In this document: positions 7,985 through 16,992 of the stretch, piece by piece | Numbering within the stretch: position 1 is the stretch's first letter | Layout: each line of letters opens with the position of its first letter | NCBI GenBank assembly: GCA_028698995.1 | Contig: JAQVVM010000028.1 | Coordinates: 1 to 56,379 of the forward strand | Direction: 5' to 3' | From: Bacteroidales bacterium | GTDB taxonomy: Bacteria; Bacteroidota; Bacteroidia; Bacteroidales; PXBB01 | Length of the DNA: 56,379 nucleotides | The notes under the pieces: model-generated | Databases searched by the model: none | Seen by the model: the letters and a program-made list of their open reading frames with translations, nothing else | Told to the model about the DNA's origin: nothing | Position numbers and translations under genes: made by a program

Positions 7985-9478
7985 ATGAAATTTAGAATAT
8001 TATTGTTCATCATCATATTTATAACCCTTTTAAGCAGTTTTTATCAATGTGTCAAAGAACAAAAGCCTCTTCCCACTTCAGAGTTTTCTTACACTACCAC
8101 TGATGAGTGTTCTTTGCCAATCACCGTCTCCTTCAATAATTTATCGCAAGATGCTGATGTTTACCGATGGGATTTTGGAGATGGGACCCCTGTATTACAT
8201 CAAGAAAACCCTATTCACATCTACACACAAGAAGGTATTTACACAGTTACCCTTACAGCTTATGGAGAGGGAGGTACAGATGAAACAAAAGAAGTCATTT
8301 ATGCAGTTTCGACACCTGTAGCATCTTTCACAGCGAACGACACCATCGTTTCTATTGGTGACAGCATTTGTTTTAACAGCAGCATTAACAGCACATTACC
8401 CTCAACTTTTCTTTGGAGCTTCGGAGATGGATACACATCGCAACTTCAGAACCCTTGCCATGCATATTCTTTTCCCGGAACTTACACTGTAGTTCTGACT
8501 GTAACAAACGCATGTGGAAGCACCTATGTAATCATGAGTAATTATATTGTTGTCAGTCAGGCAGGTGCATCACCTGTTCCCGACTTTATTGCAAGTCAAA
8601 CTACGATTAATACAGGTAATGCAATTGGATTTACTGATTTATCCATTAATAATCCCCAAAGCTGGGAATGGATTTTCAGTGGTGGGACTCCCGGTACTTC
8701 AACTTTGCAACACCCTTTAAATATTGTTTACAACACTCCCGGCGTTTATAATGTGTCTTTAAAGGTTAGCAATCCTTTTGGTGACAGCACATTGGTAAAA
8801 ACATCCTATATAAATGTTGTTCCATTGGGAAGTGCTCCGGTTACCAATTTTGTTGCCAGCAGTACAAATATTGCAGCTGGGAACAGCATCAATTTTACTG
8901 ATTTGACCCTTAATAGTCCTACTTCATGGCAATGGCAATTTCAAGGAGGTACACCAAACACTTCTACAGCACAAAACCCAAGCAATATTGTTTATACTCA
9001 ACCCGGTACCTATAATGTATCCCTTACAACCTACAATAGTTTTGGGAATAATTTACACACAAAACAAGCCTATATTACCGTTAATCCTCAATTTATCTCT
9101 CAGGCACAAATTAAAAAGATTACAATCGAAAATATGCCCTTCCCGACTTCTGCTCCTTATTTCCGAAACCCCTATTACAGAATCACTACTCCGACCAATG
9201 TTATTCTTCGCGATGGAAGGAATGAATATATTTCAGGTATAATGCCATCAGAAATGCCTGTATTTTGGAATCTAACACCCTATTTTACTGTAAACTTTTT
9301 AAATACACAGTATAAAGTAAGGGTTTTTGACTGGCGTTCAAATTCAAGCATGGATATTTTTGTTGGGGAAGTGGTTTTTAATCTGGCAAATTACACACAA
9401 CCCCCAACCCCTTTTCCACCAAGTATAACTTTACAACAAAACGGGGTGAAAGTAATTCTGGATATTGAATGGCAATAA
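7985..9478 (+). CDS. PKD-domain lipoprotein
   Basis: 497 residues. The N-terminus has a hydrophobic signal followed by SSFYQC, a plausible lipobox with C22 as the lipidated residue. Four PKD-type beta domains follow at roughly residues 30-105, 110-190, 200-280 and 290-370. The first two show canonical W-x-FGDG motifs (YRWDFGDGTP, FLWSFGDG); the latter two carry SWEWIFSGGTPGTS and SWQWQFQGGTPNTS. The last ~120 residues are a separate, unrecognised beta-rich domain. It is an envelope protein, probably periplasm- or surface-exposed. It starts 56 bp after the decarboxylase gene on the same strand, so it may be co-transcribed with that cassette, but nothing in its sequence ties it to peptide modification. 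Unlike the giant proteins here it lacks a CHU_C domain. Confidence 0.75.
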   Translation: MKFRILLFIIIFITLLSSFYQCVKEQKPLPTSEFSYTTTDECSLPITVSFNNLSQDADVYRWDFGDGTPVLHQENPIHIYTQEGIYTVTLTAYGEGGTDETKEVIYAVSTPVASFTANDTIVSIGDSICFNSSINSTLPSTFLWSFGDGYTSQLQNPCHAYSFPGTYTVVLTVTNACGSTYVIMSNYIVVSQAGASPVPDFIASQTTINTGNAIGFTDLSINNPQSWEWIFSGGTPGTSTLQHPLNIVYNTPGVYNVSLKVSNPFGDSTLVKTSYINVVPLGSAPVTNFVASSTNIAAGNSINFTDLTLNSPTSWQWQFQGGTPNTSTAQNPSNIVYTQPGTYNVSLTTYNSFGNNLHTKQAYITVNPQFISQAQIKKITIENMPFPTSAPYFRNPYYRITTPTNVILRDGRNEYISGIMPSEMPVFWNLTPYFTVNFLNTQYKVRVFDWRSNSSMDIFVGEVVFNLANYTQPPTPFPPSITLQQNGVKVILDIEWQ

Positions 9479-9574
9479 AGCTTTTAAAAAAAATTTAAAA
9501 AAAAACCATAAATCAAATGGAAAAACGAGCCAAATCTTATTAATTTGATTATTAGGGTTTGAATAATATTACTT

Positions 9575-11782
9575 ATGTCGAAAAAGATAAATTTCAATGT
9601 TTTAGCTACACTTTCTGAAGGATTTCTGAACAGTTATTCCCAGATATTTTTTTCACACAAAAAGGTGTATGCTATTATCATTATTATTGTAAGCTTTTTT
9701 GATCTAAACGCAGGAATTTGCGGTGCACTCGGTGTTATGTCATCAAATATAATCGCATATCTGATGAGTTTTAGCAGGTTTAATATTGCATCGGGATTTT
9801 ACGGATTTAATTCTCTATTAGTAGCTTTGGGGCTTGGCATTAATTTCGAACCAAACATTCAGTTATTTATAATAGTATTTTTTTCATCGTTTTTCACCTT
9901 ATTAATTTCTGTAGCTCTTCAGGGGGTAATAGGAAAGTATGGCCTACCCTATCTAAGCATTCCCTTTTTAATATCAATCTGGCTTGTAACACTTGCCACA
10001 AGAGAATTTGAAACGCTCAATATAAGCCACAGAGGCATTTATATGCTCAATGAAATGTATATTTTAGGGGGCATTAATGTTGTTGATTTTTATAACTCTT
10101 TTTATGATCTGATTGTTCATGAATCCATTATTATTTACCTTAAATCATTGGGGGCCATTTTCTTTCAGTACAATATCTTAGCTGGATTTGTGCTAATGTT
10201 AGGTTTAATCATTTACTCACGTCAGGCATTTTTGCTTTCTATACTTGGATTTGCTTCTGCTTATATATATTACGACTTTATTGGTGCAAATATCAATGAG
10301 CTATTTTACAGTTATATCGGTTTCAATTTCATACTTACAGCCATAGCTTTAGGTGGTTTTTTCATCATCCCTTCAATTTATTCCTATTTATTTGTTATTC
10401 TTCTCACACCAATAATTTCACTATTAATTACAAGCTTTACTTCCATTTTTAGTATTTATCAATTACCTGTTTACTCATTGCCTTTCAATATTGTGGTGAT
10501 TACTTTACTTTATGTATTAAAATTCAGAGAAATACGCTTTCACATACCTGAAGTTGTCAGTAATCCCATCAACTCACCTGAAGAAAACCTCTATTTACAA
10601 AAGAATAGTAAAAGTCGATTTATCAAAAATTACTTTTTCCCCATTATGTTGCCAATTCGTGGCGAATGGCGCATTTCACAGGGTCATGACGGACCAATAA
10701 CCCACAAGGATAGATGGAAATTTGCATGGGATTTCGATATTATTGATAAAGAAAATAAAACTTATACATCAACCGGAGGAAACCTTACGGACTTTTATGC
10801 TTACAATAAACCTATTCTAGCTCCTGGAGACGGTATTGTAGATAAGATTTTTGACGGTATTGAAGACAATAAAATTGGTGATATTAACACTATTGATAAT
10901 TGGGGTAATACCATTATTATTAAACACACACCCTTTTTGTACTCCAAAATAAGTCATTTAAAAGCGGGTACATTTAAAGTAAGCGAAGGTTCCCCTGTTA
11001 AAAGAGGAGATATTATTGCTTCTTCGGGCAGTTCAGGTCGTTCTCCTGAACCTCATGTTCATTTTCAATTACAAGCAACACCACATATAGGTTCTGACAC
11101 ATTAAATTATCCTATTGCTCATTATATACTTCATAATGATAATAAGAACATGCTCATGTCTTATGAGATGCCTGAAGAAAATGAAATCGTTTCAAATATT
11201 CACAAAGAAAATCTGATATTCAATGCATTTCATTTTATTCCCGGCCAAAAAATCAGATATGAAATTACAGATTTTCAAAACCACATTGAAACAATTGAAT
11301 GGGAGGTAATTACAGATATTTATAACCAGTCCTATATATTCTGCAAAAAATCAAACAGCAAAGCCTATTTCTATAACGACGGATTTATTCATTATTTTAC
11401 CCATTTTAGCGGTGATAAAAATTCAACTTTATATTTCTTTTATTTGGGCCTTTATAAGGTGCTTATGAGTTTTTACAAAAATATGCAGATTGATGATGTG
11501 CTCCCTATAAATAAGCTTACAAACAATATTCTATTACAATGGATTCAAGATTTTATGGCGCCATTTTATTTATTTATAAAATGTGATTTTTCATCAAAAC
11601 ACATCAGCAAGGAAGAATACATAAGTCTTGAAAAAGCTTGCTACAGGTCTTCAGTTGCGGTTAAAGTGTTTAATAAAACAATTAGAAAAATTGATTTTGA
11701 ATTTGTAATTAAAGATGACAAAATTCTTACATTTGCATTTTTTATTAGAAACAAGAAAATTACAGCCACATGCAAAGATTGA
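9575..11782 (+). CDS. Urea transporter fused to M23 (LytM) peptidase domain
   Basis: 735 residues in two parts. Residues ~1-325 form about ten hydrophobic segments with the urea-transporter (UT/SLC14) pattern, for example NSYSQIFF and a GFYGFNSLLVALGLG repeat-core motif. Residues ~350-530 are a LytM/M23 zinc endopeptidase-like domain: LPIRGEWRISQGHDG, FAWDFD (D386), SHL with H461, VKRGDIIASSGSSGRS and PEPHVHF with H494/H496. The first zinc histidine is not at the usual HxxxD spacing (K382 occupies it), so an upstream histidine may substitute or activity may be lost. The C-terminal ~200 residues are unassigned. The family channel conducts urea-like solutes; coupling to a hydrolase suggests a role at the cell wall or with peptide release, which is inference. 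The gene overlaps the next by 13 bases, implying translational coupling. Confidence 0.82.
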   Translation: MSKKINFNVLATLSEGFLNSYSQIFFSHKKVYAIIIIIVSFFDLNAGICGALGVMSSNIIAYLMSFSRFNIASGFYGFNSLLVALGLGINFEPNIQLFIIVFFSSFFTLLISVALQGVIGKYGLPYLSIPFLISIWLVTLATREFETLNISHRGIYMLNEMYILGGINVVDFYNSFYDLIVHESIIIYLKSLGAIFFQYNILAGFVLMLGLIIYSRQAFLLSILGFASAYIYYDFIGANINELFYSYIGFNFILTAIALGGFFIIPSIYSYLFVILLTPIISLLITSFTSIFSIYQLPVYSLPFNIVVITLLYVLKFREIRFHIPEVVSNPINSPEENLYLQKNSKSRFIKNYFFPIMLPIRGEWRISQGHDGPITHKDRWKFAWDFDIIDKENKTYTSTGGNLTDFYAYNKPILAPGDGIVDKIFDGIEDNKIGDINTIDNWGNTIIIKHTPFLYSKISHLKAGTFKVSEGSPVKRGDIIASSGSSGRSPEPHVHFQLQATPHIGSDTLNYPIAHYILHNDNKNMLMSYEMPEENEIVSNIHKENLIFNAFHFIPGQKIRYEITDFQNHIETIEWEVITDIYNQSYIFCKKSNSKAYFYNDGFIHYFTHFSGDKNSTLYFFYLGLYKVLMSFYKNMQIDDVLPINKLTNNILLQWIQDFMAPFYLFIKCDFSSKHISKEEYISLEKACYRSSVAVKVFNKTIRKIDFEFVIKDDKILTFAFFIRNKKITATCKD

Positions 11783-13098
11783 TTTTCATATTTTTTTTGT
11801 TTTTTTCAAGTATTCAAATCAATTATGCACAGTCCTTATACAATTTCACCGATGTTGATTCTCTAACATACCGCTTTTATAATGAACAAAAATGGGATAG
11901 CCTGATTCTGTTTTCAAAACAGGCTATAGAGAACAATATTGATTATTACTATTTAAGAATGCGTACCGGCATTGCATATTACGAATTAAAAAGTTTCAGA
12001 AAATCGGCCAAACAGTTCGAACAAGCTCTTAAGTTTAATTCTGTAGATGTTGTTGCTTCTGAATACCTGTATTTCAGTTATATCTTCTCAGGGCAAAATG
12101 AAAAAGCTGTTTTACTGAGTAATTCTTTTCCCCTTTCATTAAAAGAGAAATTAAAATTAGACAAGTTTAAACTTATTGATGAAGTATATATTGAAGGAGG
12201 ACCTACATTAGGTAACAATCCATACATTGAAAGAAATGGCCCTAATAATAATCAAAATATTATTTTGAAAGAAGATGAACTTACAAATGATGTCAGATAT
12301 TTCTCATTGGGTCTAAGGCATAGACTGACAAAAAGAATCAGTATCTTTCATTCGGCAAGTACTATTGATATTGGGAAAACTCAAATATTTGATGTTTATG
12401 ATGGCCAAATTACAAATGATTACAGAATTTTCCAAAGACAATATTACATTAATGCAGGCATTTATTTAGGTAAAGGATTTATAATCACACCCGCCTATCA
12501 TCTTATTAATGTCAACTACGACAAGCTTGAATTTTCTTTTGATAATAATGATAAACTTTTTCTTGAACAAATCAATTATAATCCTAACGAACATGTTTTT
12601 TCTCTCTCATTAAAAAAAGACATCGGTAATTTTGATGTAACTCTTAATGGTTCCTATGCCAAACTAAACAACAATATCTTTACACAGGAAGGTATAACTT
12701 TTACTTTCTTTCCAAAAAGCAACCTTAACTACTATATAAATCTACCTTTTGTTTTTCAGCAAAATTCTATGCGCCAAAATATTATTATTGACCCAATGAT
12801 AGGCATCAGACTTAACAATAAAATTTGGGTTGAAGGGAATTATACTTTTGGTCATCTGAATAATTATGTTGAGAAGAATGCCTATATAGTTTATAATATC
12901 AATGATAATATATTATCACGAAAAGGATTATCTTTGCTTTTTAACATTAATAAAAACATTCAGTTTTCGTTAATATACCAGCATTTAAAGAAAGAAAATA
13001 CAAGATTAATTGTTGAAAAGGACAAAGAACCCAAAATTATTAATACAAAATATTTTATTAACCATACAATAATAGGAGGTATCAAATGGACACTTTAA
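11770..13098 (+). CDS. TPR and outer-membrane beta-barrel protein (YaiO-like architecture)
   Basis: 442 residues. A signal peptide (hydrophobic stretch ending near INYAQS) is followed by two or three TPR-like helical hairpins at residues ~25-120 (YYYLRMRTGIAYYELKSF, SAKQFEQAL). A long series of alternating beta strands then runs to the end with many Asn/Tyr residues. This TPR-plus-barrel layout resembles YaiO-type outer-membrane proteins. Its ATG lies inside the end of the urea transporter-M23 gene (13-base overlap), and its own end overlaps the next TPR gene by 13 bases. The three are therefore almost certainly one operon. The function is unknown; an envelope scaffold for the upstream peptidase domain is a guess. 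Confidence 0.6.
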   Translation: MQRLIFIFFLFFSSIQINYAQSLYNFTDVDSLTYRFYNEQKWDSLILFSKQAIENNIDYYYLRMRTGIAYYELKSFRKSAKQFEQALKFNSVDVVASEYLYFSYIFSGQNEKAVLLSNSFPLSLKEKLKLDKFKLIDEVYIEGGPTLGNNPYIERNGPNNNQNIILKEDELTNDVRYFSLGLRHRLTKRISIFHSASTIDIGKTQIFDVYDGQITNDYRIFQRQYYINAGIYLGKGFIITPAYHLINVNYDKLEFSFDNNDKLFLEQINYNPNEHVFSLSLKKDIGNFDVTLNGSYAKLNNNIFTQEGITFTFFPKSNLNYYINLPFVFQQNSMRQNIIIDPMIGIRLNNKIWVEGNYTFGHLNNYVEKNAYIVYNINDNILSRKGLSLLFNINKNIQFSLIYQHLKKENTRLIVEKDKEPKIINTKYFINHTIIGGIKWTL

Positions 13099-13709
13099 AA
13101 AGAAAACTTATAATTATTTCATTTTTACTCATGACTTCAGTCATTCTATATTCCCAGAATGATGAAGCAATCATTGAAGCCTTTTCTAACAGTTATACAC
13201 ATGAATATGCCGGAGATTATGCTAAGGCAATTGAATTTATGAAAAGAGTCAATTCCGATAACTCTTATGAAGTTAATCTTAGACTTGGATGGCTAACTTA
13301 TATGTCAGGTTTGTTTACAGAATCAATTACTTTTTATCAGAAGGCCATCACAATTATGCCTTTTTCCATAGAAGCCAAATTAGGATATGTTTATCCTGCT
13401 GCTGCTCTTGGAAACTGGGAACAGGTTATAAAGCAATACAATGATATATTAAGAATTGATTCAAAAAATTCAACTGCTAACTACAGACTTGGTCTTATTT
13501 ATTACGGCAGAGAAGATTACACAACAGCCCTCAGGTTTTTCGAACAGGTAGTCAATCTTTACCCATTCGACTATAATTCAACACTTTATTATGCTTGGAC
13601 AAACCTGAAACTTGCTAAAACAAGGGAAGCTAAAGTATTATTTAACAAAGTCCTTATGATGCAACCTAATGACAGTTCTGCTCTTGAAGGTTTAAGTCTT
13701 ATAAGATAA
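13086..13709 (+). CDS. Exported TPR protein
   Basis: 207 residues. Hydrophobic signal sequence at residues ~7-23 ending near LYSQ, then about four tetratricopeptide repeats (AKAIEFMKRV, YEVNLRLGWLTYMSG, TANYRLGLIYYGREDYTTAL, FFEQVVNLYPFDYNSTLYYAWTNLKLAK). TPRs mediate protein-protein contacts. It is the last gene of a three-gene overlapping operon with the urea transporter-M23 fusion and the TPR/barrel protein. Start ATG 13086 falls within the previous coding frame. It is probably periplasmic and a partner of one of its neighbours; no enzymatic motif is present. Confidence 0.72.
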   Translation: MDTLKRKLIIISFLLMTSVILYSQNDEAIIEAFSNSYTHEYAGDYAKAIEFMKRVNSDNSYEVNLRLGWLTYMSGLFTESITFYQKAITIMPFSIEAKLGYVYPAAALGNWEQVIKQYNDILRIDSKNSTANYRLGLIYYGREDYTTALRFFEQVVNLYPFDYNSTLYYAWTNLKLAKTREAKVLFNKVLMMQPNDSSALEGLSLIR

Positions 13710-13838
13710 TACAAAAATAACATTCTTTTTCACATTTTCATCTGCTTGATTATCAGAATATTGAAAAACTCAAAAACAATGTTAAAAAAAATGTTAAAAA
13801 AAATTCTTAAAAAAAGTTAATTTTTGTTTTTTTATATT

Positions 13839-13846
13839 TATATTTG
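13839..13846 (+). promoter_or_regulatory. Bacteroidota -7 promoter box (TATATTTG)
   Basis: TATATTTG, an exact TAnnTTTG match, 50 bp before the DUF4878 lipoprotein ATG. Long A and T tracts precede it. A TTTG lies upstream at 13823-13826 but is closer than the usual -33 spacing. Confidence 0.6.
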
Positions 13847-13896
13847 CAGCGAATTAAAAAAATATTCAAATTAATTATTAACCAAAAATTTAAAAA

Positions 13897-14355
13897 ATGA
13901 AAAAAATTGTATTAAGTTTAGTAGTTGTGTTTTTAGCAGTTCTTGCTTTAAATTCATGTAAAGATGCCAATTCTCCAGAAGCAATTGCTGAGAAGTATTT
14001 GACACACATGGCAAAACACGAATGGGAACAAGCAAAAGCTCTTGGAACAGAAGACACTCAATCAATGATTGCTTTTAAAATGGATAGCGAAGAAGGCGAA
14101 GGCGCAGAAGCTAAAATTGAAGACATGAAATGTACTGTTACTGAAGAAACTGCTGTTTGTACATGCAAATTAGACGGAGCTGACAGAACCCTCAACTTAG
14201 TAAAAGCTGAAGACAAATGGTTGGTTGACGAGAAAAAAGAAATGCCAGACATGGGTTTAGATGATCTGAACTTAGGTGAAGAAGGAACCGAAGGTGAAGT
14301 TGGTGAAGCTACTGAAACTGGTGAAACAACTACTGAAGAAGTTGTTACTAAATAA
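13897..14355 (+). CDS. DUF4878-like lipoprotein
   Basis: 152 residues. Lipoprotein signal with LALNSC (C21), then SPEAIAEKYLTHMAKHEWEQ AKAL, which fits the N-terminal helix of DUF4878/NTF2-like lipoproteins common in Bacteroidota. A small beta domain (CTVTEETAVCTCKL, ...KWLVDEKK) follows, then a highly acidic Glu/Thr-rich tail of ~35 residues (EEGTEGEVGEATETGETTTE). Three internal cysteines at C-x(10)-C-x-C are unusual for the family. It has its own promoter and a hairpin terminator, so it is monocistronic. The cellular role is unknown; the acidic tail is likely disordered. Confidence 0.75.
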   Translation: MKKIVLSLVVVFLAVLALNSCKDANSPEAIAEKYLTHMAKHEWEQAKALGTEDTQSMIAFKMDSEEGEGAEAKIEDMKCTVTEETAVCTCKLDGADRTLNLVKAEDKWLVDEKKEMPDMGLDDLNLGEEGTEGEVGEATETGETTTEEVVTK

Positions 14356-14375
14356 TCGATACAAAAATTATTAAA

Positions 14376-14410
14376 GAAAACTCTTGCATTTTTGCAGGAG
14401 TTTTTTTTTT
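14376..14410 (+). terminator. Rho-independent terminator
   Basis: An AAAACTC-T-TGCA stem pairs with TGCA-G-GAGTTTT around a TTTT loop, followed by an unbroken T run. It ends the DUF4878 lipoprotein transcript. The last T also forms the first base of the next gene's -7 box. Confidence 0.85.
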
Positions 14411-14417
14411 ACTTTTG
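14410..14417 (+). promoter_or_regulatory. Bacteroidota -7 promoter box (TACTTTTG)
   Basis: TACTTTTG abuts the terminator T tract. Predicted transcription starts near 14424, a few bases before ATG 14428, giving an almost leaderless message. It argues against an upstream in-frame ATG at 14392 as start. Confidence 0.6.
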
Positions 14418-14427
14418 CCAAAAAAAA

Positions 14428-15099
14428 ATGAAAAATACTTCTAAAATAATCTTCTTTTCGTCTATTGGCATTCTGATATTGCTGCAGGCATTTTATTTAT
14501 ACATGAAGACTTATGATTACACAAGCGAAATAAAGCGTGTAAAAACAAATTACCGTTTAACAAAATCAGAAATTGCCATGTTACAGGATGGAGACATAAT
14601 ACTGCGTCATGGGTATGGCTTTGTAAGTGATATGATTGTTGAAACACTAAAAGACAATTATGATGTCTCACATTGTGCTATTTTTGTTAAAGATGATTCA
14701 ACCAACAATGTTATTCATGCTGTTTCCCAATCACTATCCGAATATGACGGTGTTCAGATTCAAAGCCTGAGGCGTTTTATTAATGACAGCAAGAAAAATT
14801 CTGTAATTGTGCTCAGATATAAAACAAAACCAAATGAATCTCACTCAGCAATATCAGAAAGAGCACGCTATTACCTTGATAAAAAAATTCCTTTTGACAG
14901 TGGTTTTGACATAAAAGACAGTACGGAATTCTTCTGTACTGAATTGATTTGGAAGGTTTTTCTAGACGCTTATAATGTGGATATCTATGAAGGTAAATAC
15001 GACCGTACCGGTTCAGAATTCCTTAAATTTGATATATTCTTTAATCCCGAGTTATTCGAAGTGGTTTTTTCTCATAACCCTGCTATAAAACCCGAGTAA
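14428..15099 (+). CDS. YiiX/YebB-like permuted NlpC/P60 cysteine hydrolase
   Basis: 223 residues from ATG 14428. An N-terminal hydrophobic anchor (IIFFSSIGILILLQAFYLY) is followed by LQDGDIILRHG, VSHCAIFV with the probable catalytic H82, and FFCTELIWK with the probable nucleophile C170. The His-before-Cys order is the mark of the circularly permuted papain-like (YiiX/YaeF/YebB) group of NlpC/P60 enzymes. These act on amide or thioester bonds in lipids or peptides, and the exact substrate is usually unknown. The anchor places it in the inner membrane facing the periplasm. The start was chosen because the promoter box lies at 14410-14417. It ends 2 bp from a convergent gene. Confidence 0.75.
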   Translation: MKNTSKIIFFSSIGILILLQAFYLYMKTYDYTSEIKRVKTNYRLTKSEIAMLQDGDIILRHGYGFVSDMIVETLKDNYDVSHCAIFVKDDSTNNVIHAVSQSLSEYDGVQIQSLRRFINDSKKNSVIVLRYKTKPNESHSAISERARYYLDKKIPFDSGFDIKDSTEFFCTELIWKVFLDAYNVDIYEGKYDRTGSEFLKFDIFFNPELFEVVFSHNPAIKPE

Positions 15100-15101
15100 T
15101 C

Positions 15102-16817
15102 TTACTCAATTACCCATTCCGCTTCAATTTCCCAATTTGCTCTCAGATTCAATTCAGACTTATTGATATAAACCTTTTCAGGTTGTTTGTTTTCAATATA
15201 AATTCCTGTATCCCAACGTCCGTTATTATTAGAATCAACAATAGCTCTTATCATGTATTTACCTTGCTTTAGGTTATCAAACTTTAGCTCGGAAGTACTT
15301 TGAAGAGTTTCACGTCTTACCACATTTTTCTTATCATCAAGCAACTCAAAAATAAAATCTGGTGAATTAAGAGGTAAAGTAATCTTCAATTTCAAAGTTC
15401 CATACTCTTCTTTTGTACTTGCATTGAATTTAATATGTAAAGAATCATTTGTCAGATTTCTGAAATCATTAAAAGTTGAATCAGGTATTATTAACTCATA
15501 ATTTGAGCCCTCTTTAAAGGTATAATCAAGCAGAAGAAATCGTTGCACTAAAGAATCTTTAAATACAAAACCAGGAAATACCCTAACCGAATCTTCCAAA
15601 AAAATAATAGCTGATGTATCAAAACTGCTCACAGGTCCGGAGAACTCAAGAACAAAAGGAGAGAAAAAATCGGCTTTTGAATTGTTTGAAATACTGCTCG
15701 AAATATTAAGCACTTCTCGTATTGCTCTTCGTCCTGTTCTCAATCTGAGTGAAAGTTTAACGGTATCAAGAGCTGTGGCACCTTCATATAAGCAAACATG
15801 CAAAGAGTCAACAGTTGAATTCTTTACCCAAAGTTTAAGAGTGTCTTTATTAAAAGAAAATTCTTGAAGAAAATCACTGTCGGCAAAATCATCATTAAGA
15901 TATTTAATATGAAAATCTTTCATAGGAAATTTGAATGCAAAAAGCACCATTGCCCTCTCTTGCAAAGACTTTGAAAGAATTTTCTGGGTGCTGTCCACAT
16001 TATCAAACATAAACATAAGGAGCTCATTTTGATGCACATTTCTTTCAATACTGTCCACAACTGACGAGTCCCGAGTTATTAAATTACTTATACTATCCTC
16101 ACCTAAAGTATCTTCTGTTGAAGAAGAAATATATACAGGAAAAATTAACGAATCCAAAAATGCAATTTGTTCATTGGGTAAATCGAAAATCAAATTATTG
16201 TTAACATCTTTAAGTGCAAAGATTTTATAACCCTTATGGCGCAAACTTTTCAATTCAAAAATACCAGAATTATTTGACTTGGTTACATAAACAGGTTTTT
16301 CTAAATAGGGAACAGAGTCTAAAACATTGTCATACAACATAACATAAGCCCCATCAACGGGTTCAAGGGTAAAAGCATCAATGAGCCTCCCTTTAACAGA
16401 CATAGAATCAAGATATAATCCGGTTGAAAACACATAACTGAAATTTCTGATGGCATTACCCTCAGTAATATCAATAATAGCATCATCAAAGAAGATATTA
16501 TAAGTTGAATTTTCAAGTAAGCTATCGGGTAAAGAAACGACTATGGATTTCCCTTTGATAATTACTTCAGGCATTTCTGACAATGGAGGTGAAACCAAAA
16601 GTTTGCTATTCAAATTATTCAGTTTCACGTATTCATTAAAATATATTCGTATTTTTTTATTGCTAAAACCTGTGGTATAATTTACCGGAACAATTTCTAC
16701 CACTTGAGGAGGCCTATTATCTCTGGAACCACCTGTTGGTGCAACAATATTGGCACATGAAAAAATAATAAAGCCACAAAGGACAATAAAAAACAAGAAT
16801 GACAATTTCTTCAACAT
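15102..16817 (-). CDS. Big_5 Ig-like domain lipoprotein
   Basis: 571 residues from ATG at 16817. An in-frame ATG at 16847 would place a non-signal extension before the clear lipoprotein signal MLKKLSFLFFIVLCGFIIFSC, with lipid-bearing C21. After GGSRDNRPPQVVEIVP comes a Big_5 bacterial Ig-like domain (residues ~35-130: IRIYFNEYV, VVSLPDSLLENSTYNIFF, ENA-type ITEGNAIRNFSYVFSTG). Beta domains follow, with LIFDLPNEQIAF and FNKDTLKL segments. The last 80 residues have DSNNNGRWDTGIY, a calcium-loop-like motif typical of the family. This lipoprotein type is nearly universal in Bacteroidota, with no established function. It converges on the YiiX-like gene with 2 bp between stops. Confidence 0.78.
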   Translation of the reverse strand: MLKKLSFLFFIVLCGFIIFSCANIVAPTGGSRDNRPPQVVEIVPVNYTTGFSNKKIRIYFNEYVKLNNLNSKLLVSPPLSEMPEVIIKGKSIVVSLPDSLLENSTYNIFFDDAIIDITEGNAIRNFSYVFSTGLYLDSMSVKGRLIDAFTLEPVDGAYVMLYDNVLDSVPYLEKPVYVTKSNNSGIFELKSLRHKGYKIFALKDVNNNLIFDLPNEQIAFLDSLIFPVYISSSTEDTLGEDSISNLITRDSSVVDSIERNVHQNELLMFMFDNVDSTQKILSKSLQERAMVLFAFKFPMKDFHIKYLNDDFADSDFLQEFSFNKDTLKLWVKNSTVDSLHVCLYEGATALDTVKLSLRLRTGRRAIREVLNISSSISNNSKADFFSPFVLEFSGPVSSFDTSAIIFLEDSVRVFPGFVFKDSLVQRFLLLDYTFKEGSNYELIIPDSTFNDFRNLTNDSLHIKFNASTKEEYGTLKLKITLPLNSPDFIFELLDDKKNVVRRETLQSTSELKFDNLKQGKYMIRAIVDSNNNGRWDTGIYIENKQPEKVYINKSELNLRANWEIEAEWVIE

Positions 16818-16861
16818 GTTAATTGGGCCAAAAGGTATAAAACACACTTACATTATTAATG

Positions 16862-16869
16862 CAAAAATA
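16862..16869 (-). promoter_or_regulatory. Bacteroidota -7 promoter box, minus strand (TATTTTTG)
   Basis: The plus strand reads CAAAAATA, the reverse complement of TATTTTTG. Transcription would start near 16855, about 38 bases before the lipoprotein ATG at 16817. Confidence 0.55.
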
Positions 16870-16992
16870 TAATTAAAAATGGAATATTTCTTAATAAGGT
16901 TTTGAAGTCTGATCTTTTTGTTAAATAAAAAAAACAAATAAAAAGTATAAGTATTTTTTTTTATTTTTACACACTAACTAAACACTAAACAC

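Noticed and set aside
14392..14427. Upstream ATG for the YiiX-like hydrolase
   Set aside because: It lies inside the terminator stem and ahead of the -7 box, so it would not be in the message.
15090..15109. Inverted repeat GAGTAA-TC-TTACTC between convergent genes as a bidirectional terminator
   Set aside because: Arms of 6 bp that include both stop codons and no T tracts are too weak to call.
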